Source: Brevibacterium atlanticum (GTDB lineage: Bacteria > Actinomycetota > Actinomycetes > Actinomycetales > Brevibacteriaceae). From it: DNA of 64,000 nucleotides. Below are positions 30,664 through 40,174 of the stretch, in pieces. The stretch's first letter is position 1. Each line of letters begins with the position of its first letter. A program made the position numbers and the translations under genes. Under the pieces are notes generated by a model that had not been told where the DNA came from, searched no databases, and saw only the letters and a list, made by a program, of their open reading frames with translations. Where the stretch lies: contig NZ_CP050152.1 of the NCBI RefSeq assembly GCF_011617245.1, positions 434,001-498,000 of the forward strand, written 5' to 3'.

Positions 30664-31968
30664 ATGTCCACCACTGCCCCGAGCGAGCAGAGAACCACGA
30701 CGACGAGCATGCAGAAGAAGGTGCTCGTCGGCGGCAGCATCGGCCAGTTCGTCGAGTTCTACGACTTCACGCTCTACGGTCTCTCGGCCGTCATCCTCTC
30801 CGAGTACTTCTTCCCCGACGGCGACCGCATCACCGGGCTCCTCGTCATCTTCGCGACTTTCGGCGTCGCCTTCGTCATGCGGCCCCTCGGCGGGCTGTTC
30901 TTCGGGGCGCTCGGCGACAAGGTGGGCAGGCGCAAGACCCTGACGGTCACGATCTTCCTCGTCGGCATCTGCACCGCACTCATCGGCGTCCTCCCCGGCT
31001 TCGACACGATCGGCTGGTTCGCCCCGATCCTGCTCATCCTCGCCCGCCTCGGGCAGGGATTCTCCGCCGGCGGCGAATCGGTCGGCGGTCCCTCCTTCGT
31101 CTACGAGCACGCCCCGGTGGGCAAGCGCGGACTCTGGATCAACATCACCCTCGCCGCCACAGCACTGCCGTCGGTGTTCGCCGGCGGGCTCATCCTCCTG
31201 CTCTCGACGATGATGTCCGACGCCTCCTTCGACTCGTGGGGCTGGCGGATCCCGTTCCTCCTCGCCCTGCCGCTCTCCGCTGTCGGGCTCTGGATCCGCT
31301 CGCGCACCGACGAATCCGAACTGTTCAAGAAGACCGCCGAAGAGCGGCCGAAGGAATTCAGCCCGATCCGCGACTCCTTCCGCGAGAACTGGGTCGGCAT
31401 GCTGCAGGTCTTCTTCGTCCTCGGCGTCACCGCGCTCGGCTTCTACATGCTCTCCGCCTACTTCGTCACCTACATCCAGACGACCGGTGACCTCAGCCGA
31501 GAACAGTCGCTGCTGACGAACGCGATCGCCATGGCCAGCTACACGATCTTCCTGCCCATAGCGGGAGCCATCGGCGACCGAGTCGGCCGCAAGCCCATGC
31601 TCATCGCCGGATCCATCCTCCTGGCGGTCACCTCGGTGCCGGCATTCGGCCTCGTCACCAGCGGACACATAGGACTGGCCTTCCTCGGGCAGACGATCTT
31701 CGTCCTCGCGCTGTGTTGCTACGGCGGCGGCTGCTACACGTTCTTCTGCGAACGGTTCTCGACGAAGACCCGGTTCACCTCGGCGGCAATCAGCTACAAC
31801 GTCTCCTACGCGGTGCTCGGTGGGACCGCGCCGTTCGTCGGCACCTGGCTCGTCGACATCACCGGAGTCAGCACGGCGCCCGGGTTCTACATGGCAGCCT
31901 GCGCGGCCGTCTGCCTCATCCTCATCGTCATCACCCGACTGCCCGAGACCCGCGGACGTCTGGGCTGA
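30664..31968 (+). CDS. MFS transporter, metabolite:H+ symporter (MHS) family
   Basis: The 434-residue protein has twelve predicted helices. It shows the MHS-type start VGGSIGQFVEFYDFTLYG (TM1 with the conserved E-x-Y-D), the loop 2-3 motif GALGDKVGRRKTL and RLGQGFSAGGESVGG in TM4. Substrates of the family are organic acids and zwitterions such as dicarboxylates and betaines. GAGGAGATC precedes the ATG at 30664, so the open frame upstream to 30472 is discounted. As the first gene of the amide-degrading block it probably imports the substrate. Confidence 0.9.
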   Translation: MSTTAPSEQRTTTTSMQKKVLVGGSIGQFVEFYDFTLYGLSAVILSEYFFPDGDRITGLLVIFATFGVAFVMRPLGGLFFGALGDKVGRRKTLTVTIFLVGICTALIGVLPGFDTIGWFAPILLILARLGQGFSAGGESVGGPSFVYEHAPVGKRGLWINITLAATALPSVFAGGLILLLSTMMSDASFDSWGWRIPFLLALPLSAVGLWIRSRTDESELFKKTAEERPKEFSPIRDSFRENWVGMLQVFFVLGVTALGFYMLSAYFVTYIQTTGDLSREQSLLTNAIAMASYTIFLPIAGAIGDRVGRKPMLIAGSILLAVTSVPAFGLVTSGHIGLAFLGQTIFVLALCCYGGGCYTFFCERFSTKTRFTSAAISYNVSYAVLGGTAPFVGTWLVDITGVSTAPGFYMAACAAVCLILIVITRLPETRGRLG

Positions 31969-32069
31969 GCCTCGGCGCGCGGATTCGAGGACACTCACCC
32001 GTCCGCGCGCCGCTCGTCCGAACACCCCACCCCGACCCCATGAATCAGAGACACGAGAAAGCGACCACC

Positions 32070-33464
32070 ATGAACCACCAGGCAGACCCCTCGAGCGACA
32101 ACGCCTTCCTCTCTACCTTCCACCACGTCGCCACGATCGGCGCGACCGACAACAACGGCGTCGACCGGCAGGCGCTCACGCCCGAGGACAAGCAGACGCG
32201 CGACTGGATGCGCGCCTGGGCCGACGCCCACGGCTTCGAGGTCCGCGTCGATGCGATCGGCAATATGTTCGCCTGCCTCCAGCTCGTCCCCGACGGCGCC
32301 GAGATCACGAATGACGACACCCCCGCCGAGGCGGCCGTCCCGGATTCGACCGCACCCAAGGACAGTGCCGCCCCCTACGTCCTCATCGGCTCGCACCTCG
32401 ACTCCCAGCCGCTCGGCGGTCGCTTCGACGGAGCGTATGGCGTCATCGCTGCTCTCTTCGCGGCCCTGCGCGTCAAGGAGGAACTCGCCGAGTCCGGGCA
32501 GCAGCCGACGTTCAACCTCGCCGTCGTCAACTGGTTCAACGAGGAGGGCGGCCGCTTCGCTCCCTCGATTATGGGCAGCTCCGTCTACGCCGGCCTGTTC
32601 GACCTCGACGAAATGCTCGCCGTCACCGACCTCGAAGGAACGAGTGTTGCCGATGCCCTGACCGCCATCGGCTACGCCGGCACCGACACCCCGCCCGAAG
32701 CGATCACCTATGCCGAGATCCACATCGAACAGGGCCGCATCCTCGAACGCGAGACCACCGACATCGGCGTCGTTGAGTCCAGCTGGTACACGCAGAAGCT
32801 CGACATCGACGTCCTCGGCGAACAGTCCCACACCGGAGCCACGGCAATGGCCGACCGCCACGATGCCCTCGTCGCCGCCGCGAAGGTCGTCCTCGCCGTC
32901 GCCGAGGTGGTCGATGAGTTCGACGACGAAGCACTCGTCTCCTCGGTCGGTCAGCATGTCGTCGAACCGAACTCGCCGATCGTCGTCCCCCGCCGCGTGC
33001 ACATGGTCGCCGACCTCCGATCCTCCGACCCAGCCATCGTCCAAGCCGCCCGTGACTCCCTGCGTACTCAGATCGCCGAGATCGCCCGAGCCCACGACAT
33101 CACCATCAACGTCGAGGACTTCGACATCCGCGACAAACGCCACTTCCCGCCCGAGGGAGTCGAGCTCGCCGAGAAGGCTGCGGCCAACGAAGGCCTGAGC
33201 ATCCGCCGTCTCGAGACGATGGCCGGGCACGACTCGGTGGCCATGAACAACCGCGTGCCCGCCGTGATGATGTTCGTACCCAGCGTCGACGGCGTCTCCC
33301 ACTGCGAACGCGAGTTCACCACCGACGAGGACATGGTCCGCGGGGTCCGTGTGCTCACCTCGGTCGCCGGCGAACTCGTGCGCGGGCAGCTCGGCGAGGT
33401 CCGCGACGGTGAGGTCTGGGTCGGACGTTCCGTCGCCGAGGCGCGGTCGAGCGTTACCGTATGA
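32070..33464 (+). CDS. Zn-dependent hydrolase (M20; N-carbamoyl-L-amino-acid hydrolase/beta-ureidopropionase type)
   Basis: The 464-residue protein has the amidase/hydantoinase-carbamoylase motifs: IGSHLDSQPLGGRFDGAYG (about 106-124, metal His/Asp), NWFNEEGGRFAPSIMGSSVYAG (about 153-174, catalytic Glu pair), EIHIEQGRILE (about 215-225) and AGHDSVAMNNRVP (about 388-400). It hydrolyses N-carbamoyl amino acids, ureidopropionate or allantoate to the free amine, CO2 and NH3. The start at 32070 is preferred; an in-frame ATG at 32040 is possible. The frame remains open to 31713 inside the permease gene, which is a shadow. Confidence 0.88.
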   Translation: MNHQADPSSDNAFLSTFHHVATIGATDNNGVDRQALTPEDKQTRDWMRAWADAHGFEVRVDAIGNMFACLQLVPDGAEITNDDTPAEAAVPDSTAPKDSAAPYVLIGSHLDSQPLGGRFDGAYGVIAALFAALRVKEELAESGQQPTFNLAVVNWFNEEGGRFAPSIMGSSVYAGLFDLDEMLAVTDLEGTSVADALTAIGYAGTDTPPEAITYAEIHIEQGRILERETTDIGVVESSWYTQKLDIDVLGEQSHTGATAMADRHDALVAAAKVVLAVAEVVDEFDDEALVSSVGQHVVEPNSPIVVPRRVHMVADLRSSDPAIVQAARDSLRTQIAEIARAHDITINVEDFDIRDKRHFPPEGVELAEKAAANEGLSIRRLETMAGHDSVAMNNRVPAVMMFVPSVDGVSHCEREFTTDEDMVRGVRVLTSVAGELVRGQLGEVRDGEVWVGRSVAEARSSVTV

Positions 33465-33559
33465 GTGAAGCCCGATGACCAGCACTGACGACGGCGGTCG
33501 ACCCAGACCGACACCGCCCATCCCGTGCCCGACGAACGAACTCACACCGAGGTGACCCG

Positions 33560-35101
33560 ATGACCGCAGCTTCCGACCTCCACACACTCTCCGCCACCGA
33601 GGCGCTCGCCGCCTTCCGCACCAAGGAGCTGTCCCCGGTCGACTACCTCGAAGCGCTCATCGGCCGGATCACCACGGAAGATGAGCGCATCAACGCCGTC
33701 ACCGAGGTCGTCGAAGAGGCGGTCACCTCGGCGCGGGACGCGGAGAAGTTCTACGCGACTGCCACCGACGACGACCTCGCCGAGGCGGCCGCCAAGCAGC
33801 CGCTGCTCGGCCTGCCCGTCGTCGCCAAGGAGAAACATGCGCTCGCCGGGCGCGGGCTGACCCAAGGGCTCCTGCACGAACGTGACACCATCGCCGAGGC
33901 GGACGCGACGATCATCGCCCGCATCCGCGCGGCAGGCGGGTTCGTCCACGCTCGGGCGACCTCGCCCGAGTTCAGCTGCGCGACGATCACACACTCGCCG
34001 ATGTGGGGCGTGACCCGCAATCCGTGGAACCTCGAACTCTCACCGGGAGGATCGTCCGGTGGGTCCGCAGCCGCGCTCGCCGCCGGGTACGCGCCGCTGG
34101 CCACCGCTTCCGACATCGCCGGATCGACGAGGCTGCCCGCCGCCTTCACCGGCACCGTCGGGTTCAAAGCGCCGTATGGTCGCATCCCCGGTGCCCAGCC
34201 GCTGGCCGCCGATTGGTACCGCGGCGACGGGCCGATGGCCCGCACTGTCGCCGACACCGCACTGCTCGCGAAGGTGATGGTCGGCGTCGATCCCAGCGAC
34301 CATGCGACGATCTCTTCGACCGGCTGGTTGGACGGGTTCGACGCCACCTCCGCCGAGGTGGTCGATCGTCTGCGCGGACGACGGGTCGCGCTGTGCCTGC
34401 GGTTGGGGGACTTCCCCGTCGGGGAGGACATCATCCGCAATACCCGCGCGGTCGCCACGGCGCTGGAGCAGGCAGGAGCGATCGTCGAAGAGATCGAACT
34501 GCCGTGGACGGCCGAGCGCATCTTCGAAACCGCATTCACCCACTTCGGGAACCTCCTCGCGCAGGCGATGCGGTCAGCGACCCACGGCCACGAGGACACA
34601 CTGGCCGACTACACGCTGCAGTTCATGGCCGACGCCGAGGCGGTCGCCGCGCGCCGCGGCCTCTACGAGGGACTTGCCATGGAGGCGCAAATCCAGGCGG
34701 ACCTCGCGGCCGCAATGGACGGATTCGATGTGCTGCTCGCCCCCACCTCGGCGGTGGCGGGATTGGAAGCCGGCGCCAGCTACCTCGACGGGATCACGAT
34801 CGACGCCGGGGGAGTGGGCCGTGAGGGCCACCCCGGTGGAGCGGGCAACGACGGGCACGATGCCAGTGCGGAGCAGACGGTCGAGGGGATCCGGCTCGAC
34901 CATTACTGGCAGGCGCACATGACGATGCCATTCAACATCTGCAACCGCGTGCCGATCGTCAACGTGCCCTCGGGGATCGCCGACTGCGGGATCCCGACGG
35001 GCCTCCAAGTCGTCGCGCATCCTTACGACGACCGTGCCGCCTTCGAGGTCGCGGCCGCGATCGAGCAGCTGCGGCCATGGACGGTGCTCGCGCCGGAGTG
35101 A
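33560..35101 (+). CDS. amidase (amidase-signature family)
   Basis: The 513-residue enzyme has the amidase signature: catalytic Lys in LPVVAKEKHALAG (about residue 91), then the SPGGSSGGSAAALAAGY loop (about 160-176) and SDIAGSTRLPAAFTG with the catalytic cis-Ser and Ser nucleophile (about 184-198). It hydrolyses a carboxamide to acid and ammonia. Note DIAGSTRLPA where most members have DxGGSIRxPA. It is 95 bp after the carbamoylase gene, in the same operon. Confidence 0.92.
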   Translation: MTAASDLHTLSATEALAAFRTKELSPVDYLEALIGRITTEDERINAVTEVVEEAVTSARDAEKFYATATDDDLAEAAAKQPLLGLPVVAKEKHALAGRGLTQGLLHERDTIAEADATIIARIRAAGGFVHARATSPEFSCATITHSPMWGVTRNPWNLELSPGGSSGGSAAALAAGYAPLATASDIAGSTRLPAAFTGTVGFKAPYGRIPGAQPLAADWYRGDGPMARTVADTALLAKVMVGVDPSDHATISSTGWLDGFDATSAEVVDRLRGRRVALCLRLGDFPVGEDIIRNTRAVATALEQAGAIVEEIELPWTAERIFETAFTHFGNLLAQAMRSATHGHEDTLADYTLQFMADAEAVAARRGLYEGLAMEAQIQADLAAAMDGFDVLLAPTSAVAGLEAGASYLDGITIDAGGVGREGHPGGAGNDGHDASAEQTVEGIRLDHYWQAHMTMPFNICNRVPIVNVPSGIADCGIPTGLQVVAHPYDDRAAFEVAAAIEQLRPWTVLAPE

Positions 35102-35188
35102 ACTGACGGCGTGAACGCCGGTCGCTGTTTCGATAGCGATTAGGCTGGGGTCGGACGGCTTTGAAGCGGATTGAGGACGGACCCCGTC

Positions 35189-35935
35189 ATGCGACCCAAG
35201 CACAGTCAGATGATGACGTTCTCAGATGACTCGCGCGCGAATGTTGCGACTGTGCCCGCCATCATCGTCAGCGTCGTCGTCGTACTCGCCTTCGGCTTCA
35301 ACCCGTTGGGGGAGGGAACCGGAGACAGTGAACTGCCCGGTCTGACCCGCGAGCTTATCGCCATCTTCCTCATCTTCTGGCCGCTGTTCTCCCTCACCTA
35401 TCTCATGTGGACCCATCTCGGGCTCGAGGAGCTCAGCGAAACCGAGCTCATGGTCCATTCCCGGTGGACACTTGCGCAACGACGCAGATGGTGGATGAAG
35501 TACTTCAGCATGGGCGGCGCGACCTCCTGGGCGGTGATGGCCGCCTACGTCGCGTTCCTGCTCAACCTCTTCCTCGTCACCTCGGCCTCGCCGGAGAACG
35601 CAGTGTTCGCCGCGCTGCTCGGTCTGGCCAACGTCATCGCGTCGTGGGCTGTGCTCGTCTATTCGTTCGCACTCGAGTTCATGCGCATCGACCTGGGGGT
35701 CGGCGGCAGTGCTGATGCTCGGCAGCTGGAATTCGATATGGACGGTCCACGGACGTTCGGCGACTACCTCACCTTCGCCGTGCTCTCTTCGACGATGACT
35801 GCCGCTCTGCCGGGACGCGCGGTCACCCGAGACGGGTGGAAGCTCGTGCGCACGAACGTCATCGTCGCGTTCGCCTTCAACTCGGTCGTCGTCGCGACGC
35901 TGGTGTCGATGATTCTGTCGTATGTGACGGTGTGA
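35189..35935 (+). CDS. DUF1345-like membrane protein
   Basis: The 248-residue protein has about five hydrophobic segments (about 20-40, 52-70, 110-132, 143-165, 222-246). The C-terminal [20 protein letters not shown] followed by [12 protein letters not shown] resembles the DUF1345 signature. Function is unknown. Between two amidase genes it might serve the same pathway, but nothing in the sequence shows this. Confidence 0.65.
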   Translation: MRPKHSQMMTFSDDSRANVATVPAIIVSVVVVLAFGFNPLGEGTGDSELPGLTRELIAIFLIFWPLFSLTYLMWTHLGLEELSETELMVHSRWTLAQRRRWWMKYFSMGGATSWAVMAAYVAFLLNLFLVTSASPENAVFAALLGLANVIASWAVLVYSFALEFMRIDLGVGGSADARQLEFDMDGPRTFGDYLTFAVLSSTMTAALPGRAVTRDGWKLVRTNVIVAFAFNSVVVATLVSMILSYVTV

Positions 35936-35996
35936 AAGGTCGTCTTCCGCGGCCCGCGCGGATTTCGCCATTGCGGTTTCCGGTTCTTCTGACACG

Positions 35997-37349
35997 ATGG
36001 GAATCGTGGATGAGACGACACGGCGCGGGGCCGCCTCGGCGCAGGACCTCGATGAAACGATCGCCGCAGTCGAGGGCATCGGGCGCGAACTCAACGCGGT
36101 CACCTCGGTGATGGGCGATCGGGCACGAACGCTCGCGCGGAGATCAGCCGAACGAACCGCTGCCGGGGAACCTCCTCGGCGCCTCGAGGGCGTGCCGTTC
36201 GCGATCAAGGACGTCATCGACGTGGCGGGATTCCCGACGACGATGGGTTCGCGGGTGAGCAGCGGACCGGAGCCGAGCGTCACCGCTCCCGTCGTCCACC
36301 TCCTCGAACGGGCCGGGGCCATCCCGGTGGCGAAGACGAACTGTCAGGAGTATTCGTACGGCATCCTCGGTGACGAGAGTGCCTTCGGGCGGGTGATCAA
36401 TCCGATCGATCCCGCACTGTGCACCGGCGGATCGAGTTCCGGCTCGGCGGCGTTGGTCGCCTCCGGGGTGGTGCCGCTTGCCGTGGGCACCGACACGGCC
36501 GGGTCGGTGCGAGTGCCGGCCGCGTGTCAGAGCGTCTTCGGCTTCAAGCCGACCTTCGGTGCGATCTCGACCGAGGGCGTCTTCCCGCTCTCGCCGTCCT
36601 TTGACACCGTCGGGCTCTTCGCCCGCGAGATCCCCCTGATCGCCGCGGCGTTCGATGCGATCGCCGGCCGGGGTTCGGTGGGGGCTGATTCCGGCGCCGA
36701 GGCGGAGGTCGGCGAGGCGGCTTCGCGCGCAACAATCACCGTCGACACCGGGCTGCTCGACTCCGCGGGCGTCTTCGCGGACGACGGCCGCGGCTGGGTT
36801 CGGGAGAATCTCACGGAGGGCCGACTCAACCCGACGGAGATGCGGCGTCATCGTGGGGAGATCAGGACCACCTCGGCGATATCGGACGACCTTCTCACGG
36901 TCATCGACGAAGGCCTTGCCGTCTACGACATCGTGCGCCGGTACGAGGCCTTCGTGCTCCACGAGCAGTACCTCGACGAGCAGGGGGAGGCCTATCAGCC
37001 GGGAGTGTGGGCGAAGATCCTGTCCGGGCAGTCCATCGCCGAGGCGGAGTACCGATCACAGGTGGCCGCCTTGGAGGAATTCCGGGCCTCGGCCGTCTCG
37101 TTCTTCGACGAAGTCGATTTCATCGTCACCCCCGCGATCGAGGGCGACGTGATCCGCTGGGACGAGATCGACGACGGATCCGCTGCGAAGTTCATGTGCT
37201 GCTCGCTGCCGTTCAACGTGCTCGGGTGGCCGGCGGTGACCCTGCCGGTGAGACGTGAGCCCGGTGTCGGACGGCCGCCGGTGTCCGTCCAGATCGTCGG
37301 CCCGCCGCACGAGGATCGCGCTCTGCTCGAGTTCGCTGCCGGCCTCTGA
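35997..37349 (+). CDS. amidase (amidase-signature family), second copy
   Basis: The 450-residue enzyme is shorter than the first copy. It has the catalytic Lys in [13 protein letters not shown] (about 67), the [16 protein letters not shown] loop (about 141-156) and [24 protein letters not shown] with the Ser pair (about 164-187). It is closer to the AtzF/allophanate-hydrolase-N-like amidases than to GatA. The substrate is unknown. The gene ends 125 bp before the convergent lipase, with a strong terminator between. Confidence 0.9.
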   Translation: MGIVDETTRRGAASAQDLDETIAAVEGIGRELNAVTSVMGDRARTLARRSAERTAAGEPPRRLEGVPFAIKDVIDVAGFPTTMGSRVSSGPEPSVTAPVVHLLERAGAIPVAKTNCQEYSYGILGDESAFGRVINPIDPALCTGGSSSGSAALVASGVVPLAVGTDTAGSVRVPAACQSVFGFKPTFGAISTEGVFPLSPSFDTVGLFAREIPLIAAAFDAIAGRGSVGADSGAEAEVGEAASRATITVDTGLLDSAGVFADDGRGWVRENLTEGRLNPTEMRRHRGEIRTTSAISDDLLTVIDEGLAVYDIVRRYEAFVLHEQYLDEQGEAYQPGVWAKILSGQSIAEAEYRSQVAALEEFRASAVSFFDEVDFIVTPAIEGDVIRWDEIDDGSAAKFMCCSLPFNVLGWPAVTLPVRREPGVGRPPVSVQIVGPPHEDRALLEFAAGL

Positions 37350-37384
37350 GGCTCGCAGCTCTGACGCGCTCGCACAAACGAAGC

Positions 37385-37436
37385 GGGGCCGGAGCCCGAA
37401 CAGCACTGCGAACATGCCTGTTTCGGTTCCGACCCC
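37385..37436. terminator. bidirectional terminator hairpin (amidase / lipase)
   Basis: Arms 37385-37403 and 37418-37436 pair over 19 bases with a few mismatches around a 14-base loop, between two convergent genes. GC-rich stems without a long T-run are common for terminators in high-GC actinobacteria. Confidence 0.7.
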
Positions 37437-37473
37437 ACTCTCCGGCGAAAGCCAGAGCCTTAAGGAATCAGCC

Positions 37474-38970
37474 CTACAGTCTCCAACAGCTGTCGAGCGG
37501 AGCCTTGCCCGCGAACGTGCGGGTGGTGAAGGCCTCGATACGCGGGACCGAGGCGACGTAGCCGCCGATGTGCGTCGGTCCGAGGTTGTCCTCGAACGCG
37601 ACCTTGTGACCGGCACGGCACCACGTCGCCGCGAGCTCCTTGCCCTGCTCGAACGGGATGACGTCATCGAGGTGGCTGTGGTTGACCAGCAGCGGAACGT
37701 CGGGCACGGGCGCCTGGCCGAGCTTCTGCCTGTCGGCGATGTCCATGAACCGCTCCTCGACGATCTCCTGGAGGGACCGGCCGTCCTTCGTCAGCGACTT
37801 CGTGTCCGTGAACGCGGTCGAGAGCAGGGCCTCGATGGTGCACTGATTCGAGGTTTCGGCGACTGTCTGCTGCCCCTTCTCATTGAGGAACTCGGTGAGA
37901 TCGATATCGGCCTGCGCGGCGAACGAGTCGACGCCGTAGAGGGCGAACGCCGTGTAGACGCTGGAGAGTCCGGAGACCGTCTTGTACAGATCCGTGGGCA
38001 CAGCACCCGCCGAGGCGGAAGCGAGGTTGAGCTCGGGTGCCCACTCATCCTTGAGCTCCAGTGCCGATGTCGTGGCGTGGCCGCCCTGCGAGTAGCCACG
38101 CAGCTGCAGCTTCGTGTCCGCATCGATTCCGCCGCCGTCTACCTGCTGGACCGCGCGTGCGGCATCGAGGACCGAGCGGCCCTCTTCGACGCGGTTGAGG
38201 TAGTGGTGGTCGCCCTCGGTGCCGAGTCCCATGTAGTCGACGACGACGACCGGATGCTTCGCCGCCAGCGCCGAGGCGATTGAGATCCCTTCGTATTCCG
38301 TGCCCATGCCCATCTGTCTGCTGGGTGCGCACTTGTCCGCGATGCCCTGAGTTCCGGGTGAGATGACGACGGCGTCGTCGGCGTTGCCGCTCGCACCCTT
38401 CGGGGTCAGCAGCGTGGCCGTCGCCGCCCGCGCCTGCCCCTTCTCATCTGTGGTCTTGTACATGAAGGCCGTCGACTTCGCATCATGCTTGATGAGCTTC
38501 ACGGGATCGAGGTAGAACTCCGAGTCGGCCTGCTTGAGCATTGTGCCGTCCTTGCTCGGCAGCGAGGACGGGGTCTCGTAGAAGTCCTCGGGGACCTCGG
38601 ACGTGGGGAGGTCTTCCTGGGCGGCGGCGTATTCGACGTCGGCGGGAGTGAGTTCATCGGACTTCTCGACCGCTTTGCGGGCCTGCTCGACACTCACACC
38701 CTCGGGGACGTTGTTCGTGTTGAGGACACCGGGATCTTCGGCTTCTCGATCTTTGACGAGCTGCTGGGCCTCCTGGTCCGACTGCGGAACCAGGTCTGAG
38801 GGTGCGGCGGCATGTGCGGGTGCTGCTGTCGTGCTCAGGGCGAGGGTGAGGCCGACCGCAGCCGCGGTGGTCAGCGCGGCGAGACGACGGGCAGGCATCC
38901 CCCGGTGGGCTGAGTGGCACGAGGTCGTGCTGAGTTTCGGATCTTCGCTGTTGGTCAATCGCGTGCTCAT
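37474..38970 (-). CDS. secreted lipase (LIP/secretory lipase family)
   Basis: A 498-residue reading starts at the ATG at 38970; ATG 38898 would start right at the signal peptide (MPARRLAALTTAAAVGLTLALSTTAAPAHA). After a Glu/Asp-rich pro-like segment comes the alpha/beta hydrolase domain of the secretory lipase family. Nucleophile Ser lies in LRGYSQGGHATTSAL, Asp in VPLLVNHSHLDDVIPF, and His in GPTHIGGYVA near the C terminus. It is exported by Sec and probably hydrolyses triacylglycerols or short esters outside the cell. A perfect GGTAACTTACC palindrome lies about 160 bp upstream. Confidence 0.9.
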   Translation of the reverse strand: MSTRLTNSEDPKLSTTSCHSAHRGMPARRLAALTTAAAVGLTLALSTTAAPAHAAAPSDLVPQSDQEAQQLVKDREAEDPGVLNTNNVPEGVSVEQARKAVEKSDELTPADVEYAAAQEDLPTSEVPEDFYETPSSLPSKDGTMLKQADSEFYLDPVKLIKHDAKSTAFMYKTTDEKGQARAATATLLTPKGASGNADDAVVISPGTQGIADKCAPSRQMGMGTEYEGISIASALAAKHPVVVVDYMGLGTEGDHHYLNRVEEGRSVLDAARAVQQVDGGGIDADTKLQLRGYSQGGHATTSALELKDEWAPELNLASASAGAVPTDLYKTVSGLSSVYTAFALYGVDSFAAQADIDLTEFLNEKGQQTVAETSNQCTIEALLSTAFTDTKSLTKDGRSLQEIVEERFMDIADRQKLGQAPVPDVPLLVNHSHLDDVIPFEQGKELAATWCRAGHKVAFEDNLGPTHIGGYVASVPRIEAFTTRTFAGKAPLDSCWRL

Positions 38971-39129
38971 ACGCGGCATTCCTGTTCTGTCGTGGATCTC
39001 GACATTGAGAGTGCATGGACAGGGTGGTGTCGCAGACCGACGCGACAGGGATGATGCCGGCGCGGTCGCCATGGTTCCGTGCCCGTATGGTGACGGGCAT
39101 CACAAGCCTACTCGATAGTAGAACTGAGT

Positions 39130-39140
39130 GGTAACTTACC
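39130..39140. promoter_or_regulatory. palindrome GGTAACTTACC upstream of the lipase gene
   Basis: This perfect 5-1-5 palindrome in the 237-bp gap between the divergently oriented lipase upstream region and the TauE/SafE gene end matches, with one change, a site before the thioesterase gene (26008-26018). It is a candidate repressor site shared by two acyl-ester-related genes. Confidence 0.4.
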
Positions 39141-39207
39141 TTGATCAGTCAGCGGCTCGGTCGCGTCGTCGGTGGTCGAAATGCTGTTGAATGGGCGTTC
39201 TATGAGC

Positions 39208-39936
39208 TCAGCCGAGAGCGGAGCGGACTGCTTCGGCAATCACGAGGAGTGCGCCGAAGATGGAGGCGCCGACGGCAAGGCGGTAGAGCAGCTGACGGTC
39301 GGCTCGGCGGATGACGAAGTTCGACAGCCAGAGCCCGGTGATCATGAAGGGAAGCAAAGCCGCAGCTGCAATCACATGGGACGTCTGGACTTCGCCGCCG
39401 ATTGCCAGGCCGGACAGTGACAAAATGCTGCCGAGGGTGAAATAGGCGCTCATCGTCGAGCGCATCGAGGACGGGTCGAGAGAGCGCAGGACGAGACTGA
39501 TCGGCGGCCCGCCGATGCTCGTGGCGGTTCCGAAGATCCCCGAAACGGATGAGGCGAAGAACATATTGCGGTGCGAGGCCGCCGGTGACCAGCCGACCAG
39601 GCTGAAGGCTGCACCGGCGAGGACAGTGATCGCGAGCATCAGTGACAACCCTGCATCGGGGAGCATGATGACAGCCACGGTACCGATGGCGATTCCCGGC
39701 ACGCGACCGAGCGCTCCCCATCCGACGATCCTCCAGTCGACGTCGTGACGTTCGCGCACAAAGGCGGTCAGTGAAGTCAGGGTGGCCAGGAAGAGCAGCG
39801 CTGCCGGCAGCAGGTCGGGACGCAGTAGTGCGAGGACCGGGGCTGTGATCATGCCCAGGCCGAAGCCGATCGAACCCTGCAGACACGCTGAGCCGAGAAC
39901 GACGACCCCGATGACGAGAAACTGCACGAACTCCAT
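39208..39936 (-). CDS. TauE/SafE-family sulfite/organic-acid exporter
   Basis: The 242-residue membrane protein has eight hydrophobic segments and the TauE/SafE repeats: GSACLQGSIGFGLGMITAPVLALLRPDLLPAALL near the N terminus and SGIFGTATSIGGPPISLVL (about 129-147) in the second half. Family substrates are sulfite, sulfolactate or other small anions. The start is at ATG 39936; the longer frame to 40062 crosses the promoter region. It is divergent from the first Nramp-like permease, with the shared operator region between them, so it is probably part of the sugar-acid regulon. Confidence 0.88.
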   Translation of the reverse strand: MEFVQFLVIGVVVLGSACLQGSIGFGLGMITAPVLALLRPDLLPAALLFLATLTSLTAFVRERHDVDWRIVGWGALGRVPGIAIGTVAVIMLPDAGLSLMLAITVLAGAAFSLVGWSPAASHRNMFFASSVSGIFGTATSIGGPPISLVLRSLDPSSMRSTMSAYFTLGSILSLSGLAIGGEVQTSHVIAAAALLPFMITGLWLSNFVIRRADRQLLYRLAVGASIFGALLVIAEAVRSALG

Positions 39937-39976
39937 CGGTGGTTCGCTCCTCTGCTTCGGGGTGACGGTGATGCCG

Positions 39977-39989
39977 GCGCAAAATGCGC
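39977..39989. promoter_or_regulatory. palindrome GCGCA-AAA-TGCGC (auxiliary operator)
   Basis: This perfect 5-3-5 palindrome lies 41 bp upstream of the TauE/SafE start, in the same intergenic region as the main operator at 40050-40073. A related TGCGC-N5-GCGCA lies before the fused kinase gene (46254-46268). It probably serves the minus-strand promoter. Confidence 0.45.
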
Positions 39990-40049
39990 GTTCTGAGCAG
40001 TTAGTATATGCGCAAAACACACAGAGTCGCATGAATCTCGCTAAACTGC

Positions 40050-40073
40050 TTGCGCATAACACGCATAAATGGG
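40050..40073 (+). promoter_or_regulatory. regulon operator, copy A (before Nramp-like permease 1)
   Basis: TTGCGC, then four bases, CACGCATAA and a final TGGG form a 24-bp block that recurs at 46274-46297 (18/24 identical) and, less completely, at 50952-50929 on the minus strand. Here CGCATAA occurs twice, 9 bp apart, as a direct repeat. It lies about 100 bp upstream of the permease start and points toward it. The DeoR/GlpR protein encoded at 42907-43692 is the obvious candidate to bind it. Confidence 0.65.
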
Positions 40074-40174
40074 CTAGTCTTTACGAAGATTGCGCACGGT
40101 GATGTCGCAGCTCCATCGTTGCATCCTCCGCCGGCCGATCGTTCAGAAGTCCATCTACACATGGGAGTGCAGCC

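Noticed and set aside
30645..30668. Half of a hut-like palindrome (GAGATCTCGGA) at the MHS permease start
   Set aside because: Only one side matches and it coincides with the ribosome-binding site; probably chance.
30637..32025. 462-codon minus-strand frame opposite the MHS permease
   Set aside because: Its Glu/Asp/Arg-rich translation is typical of antisense to GC-rich membrane-protein genes.
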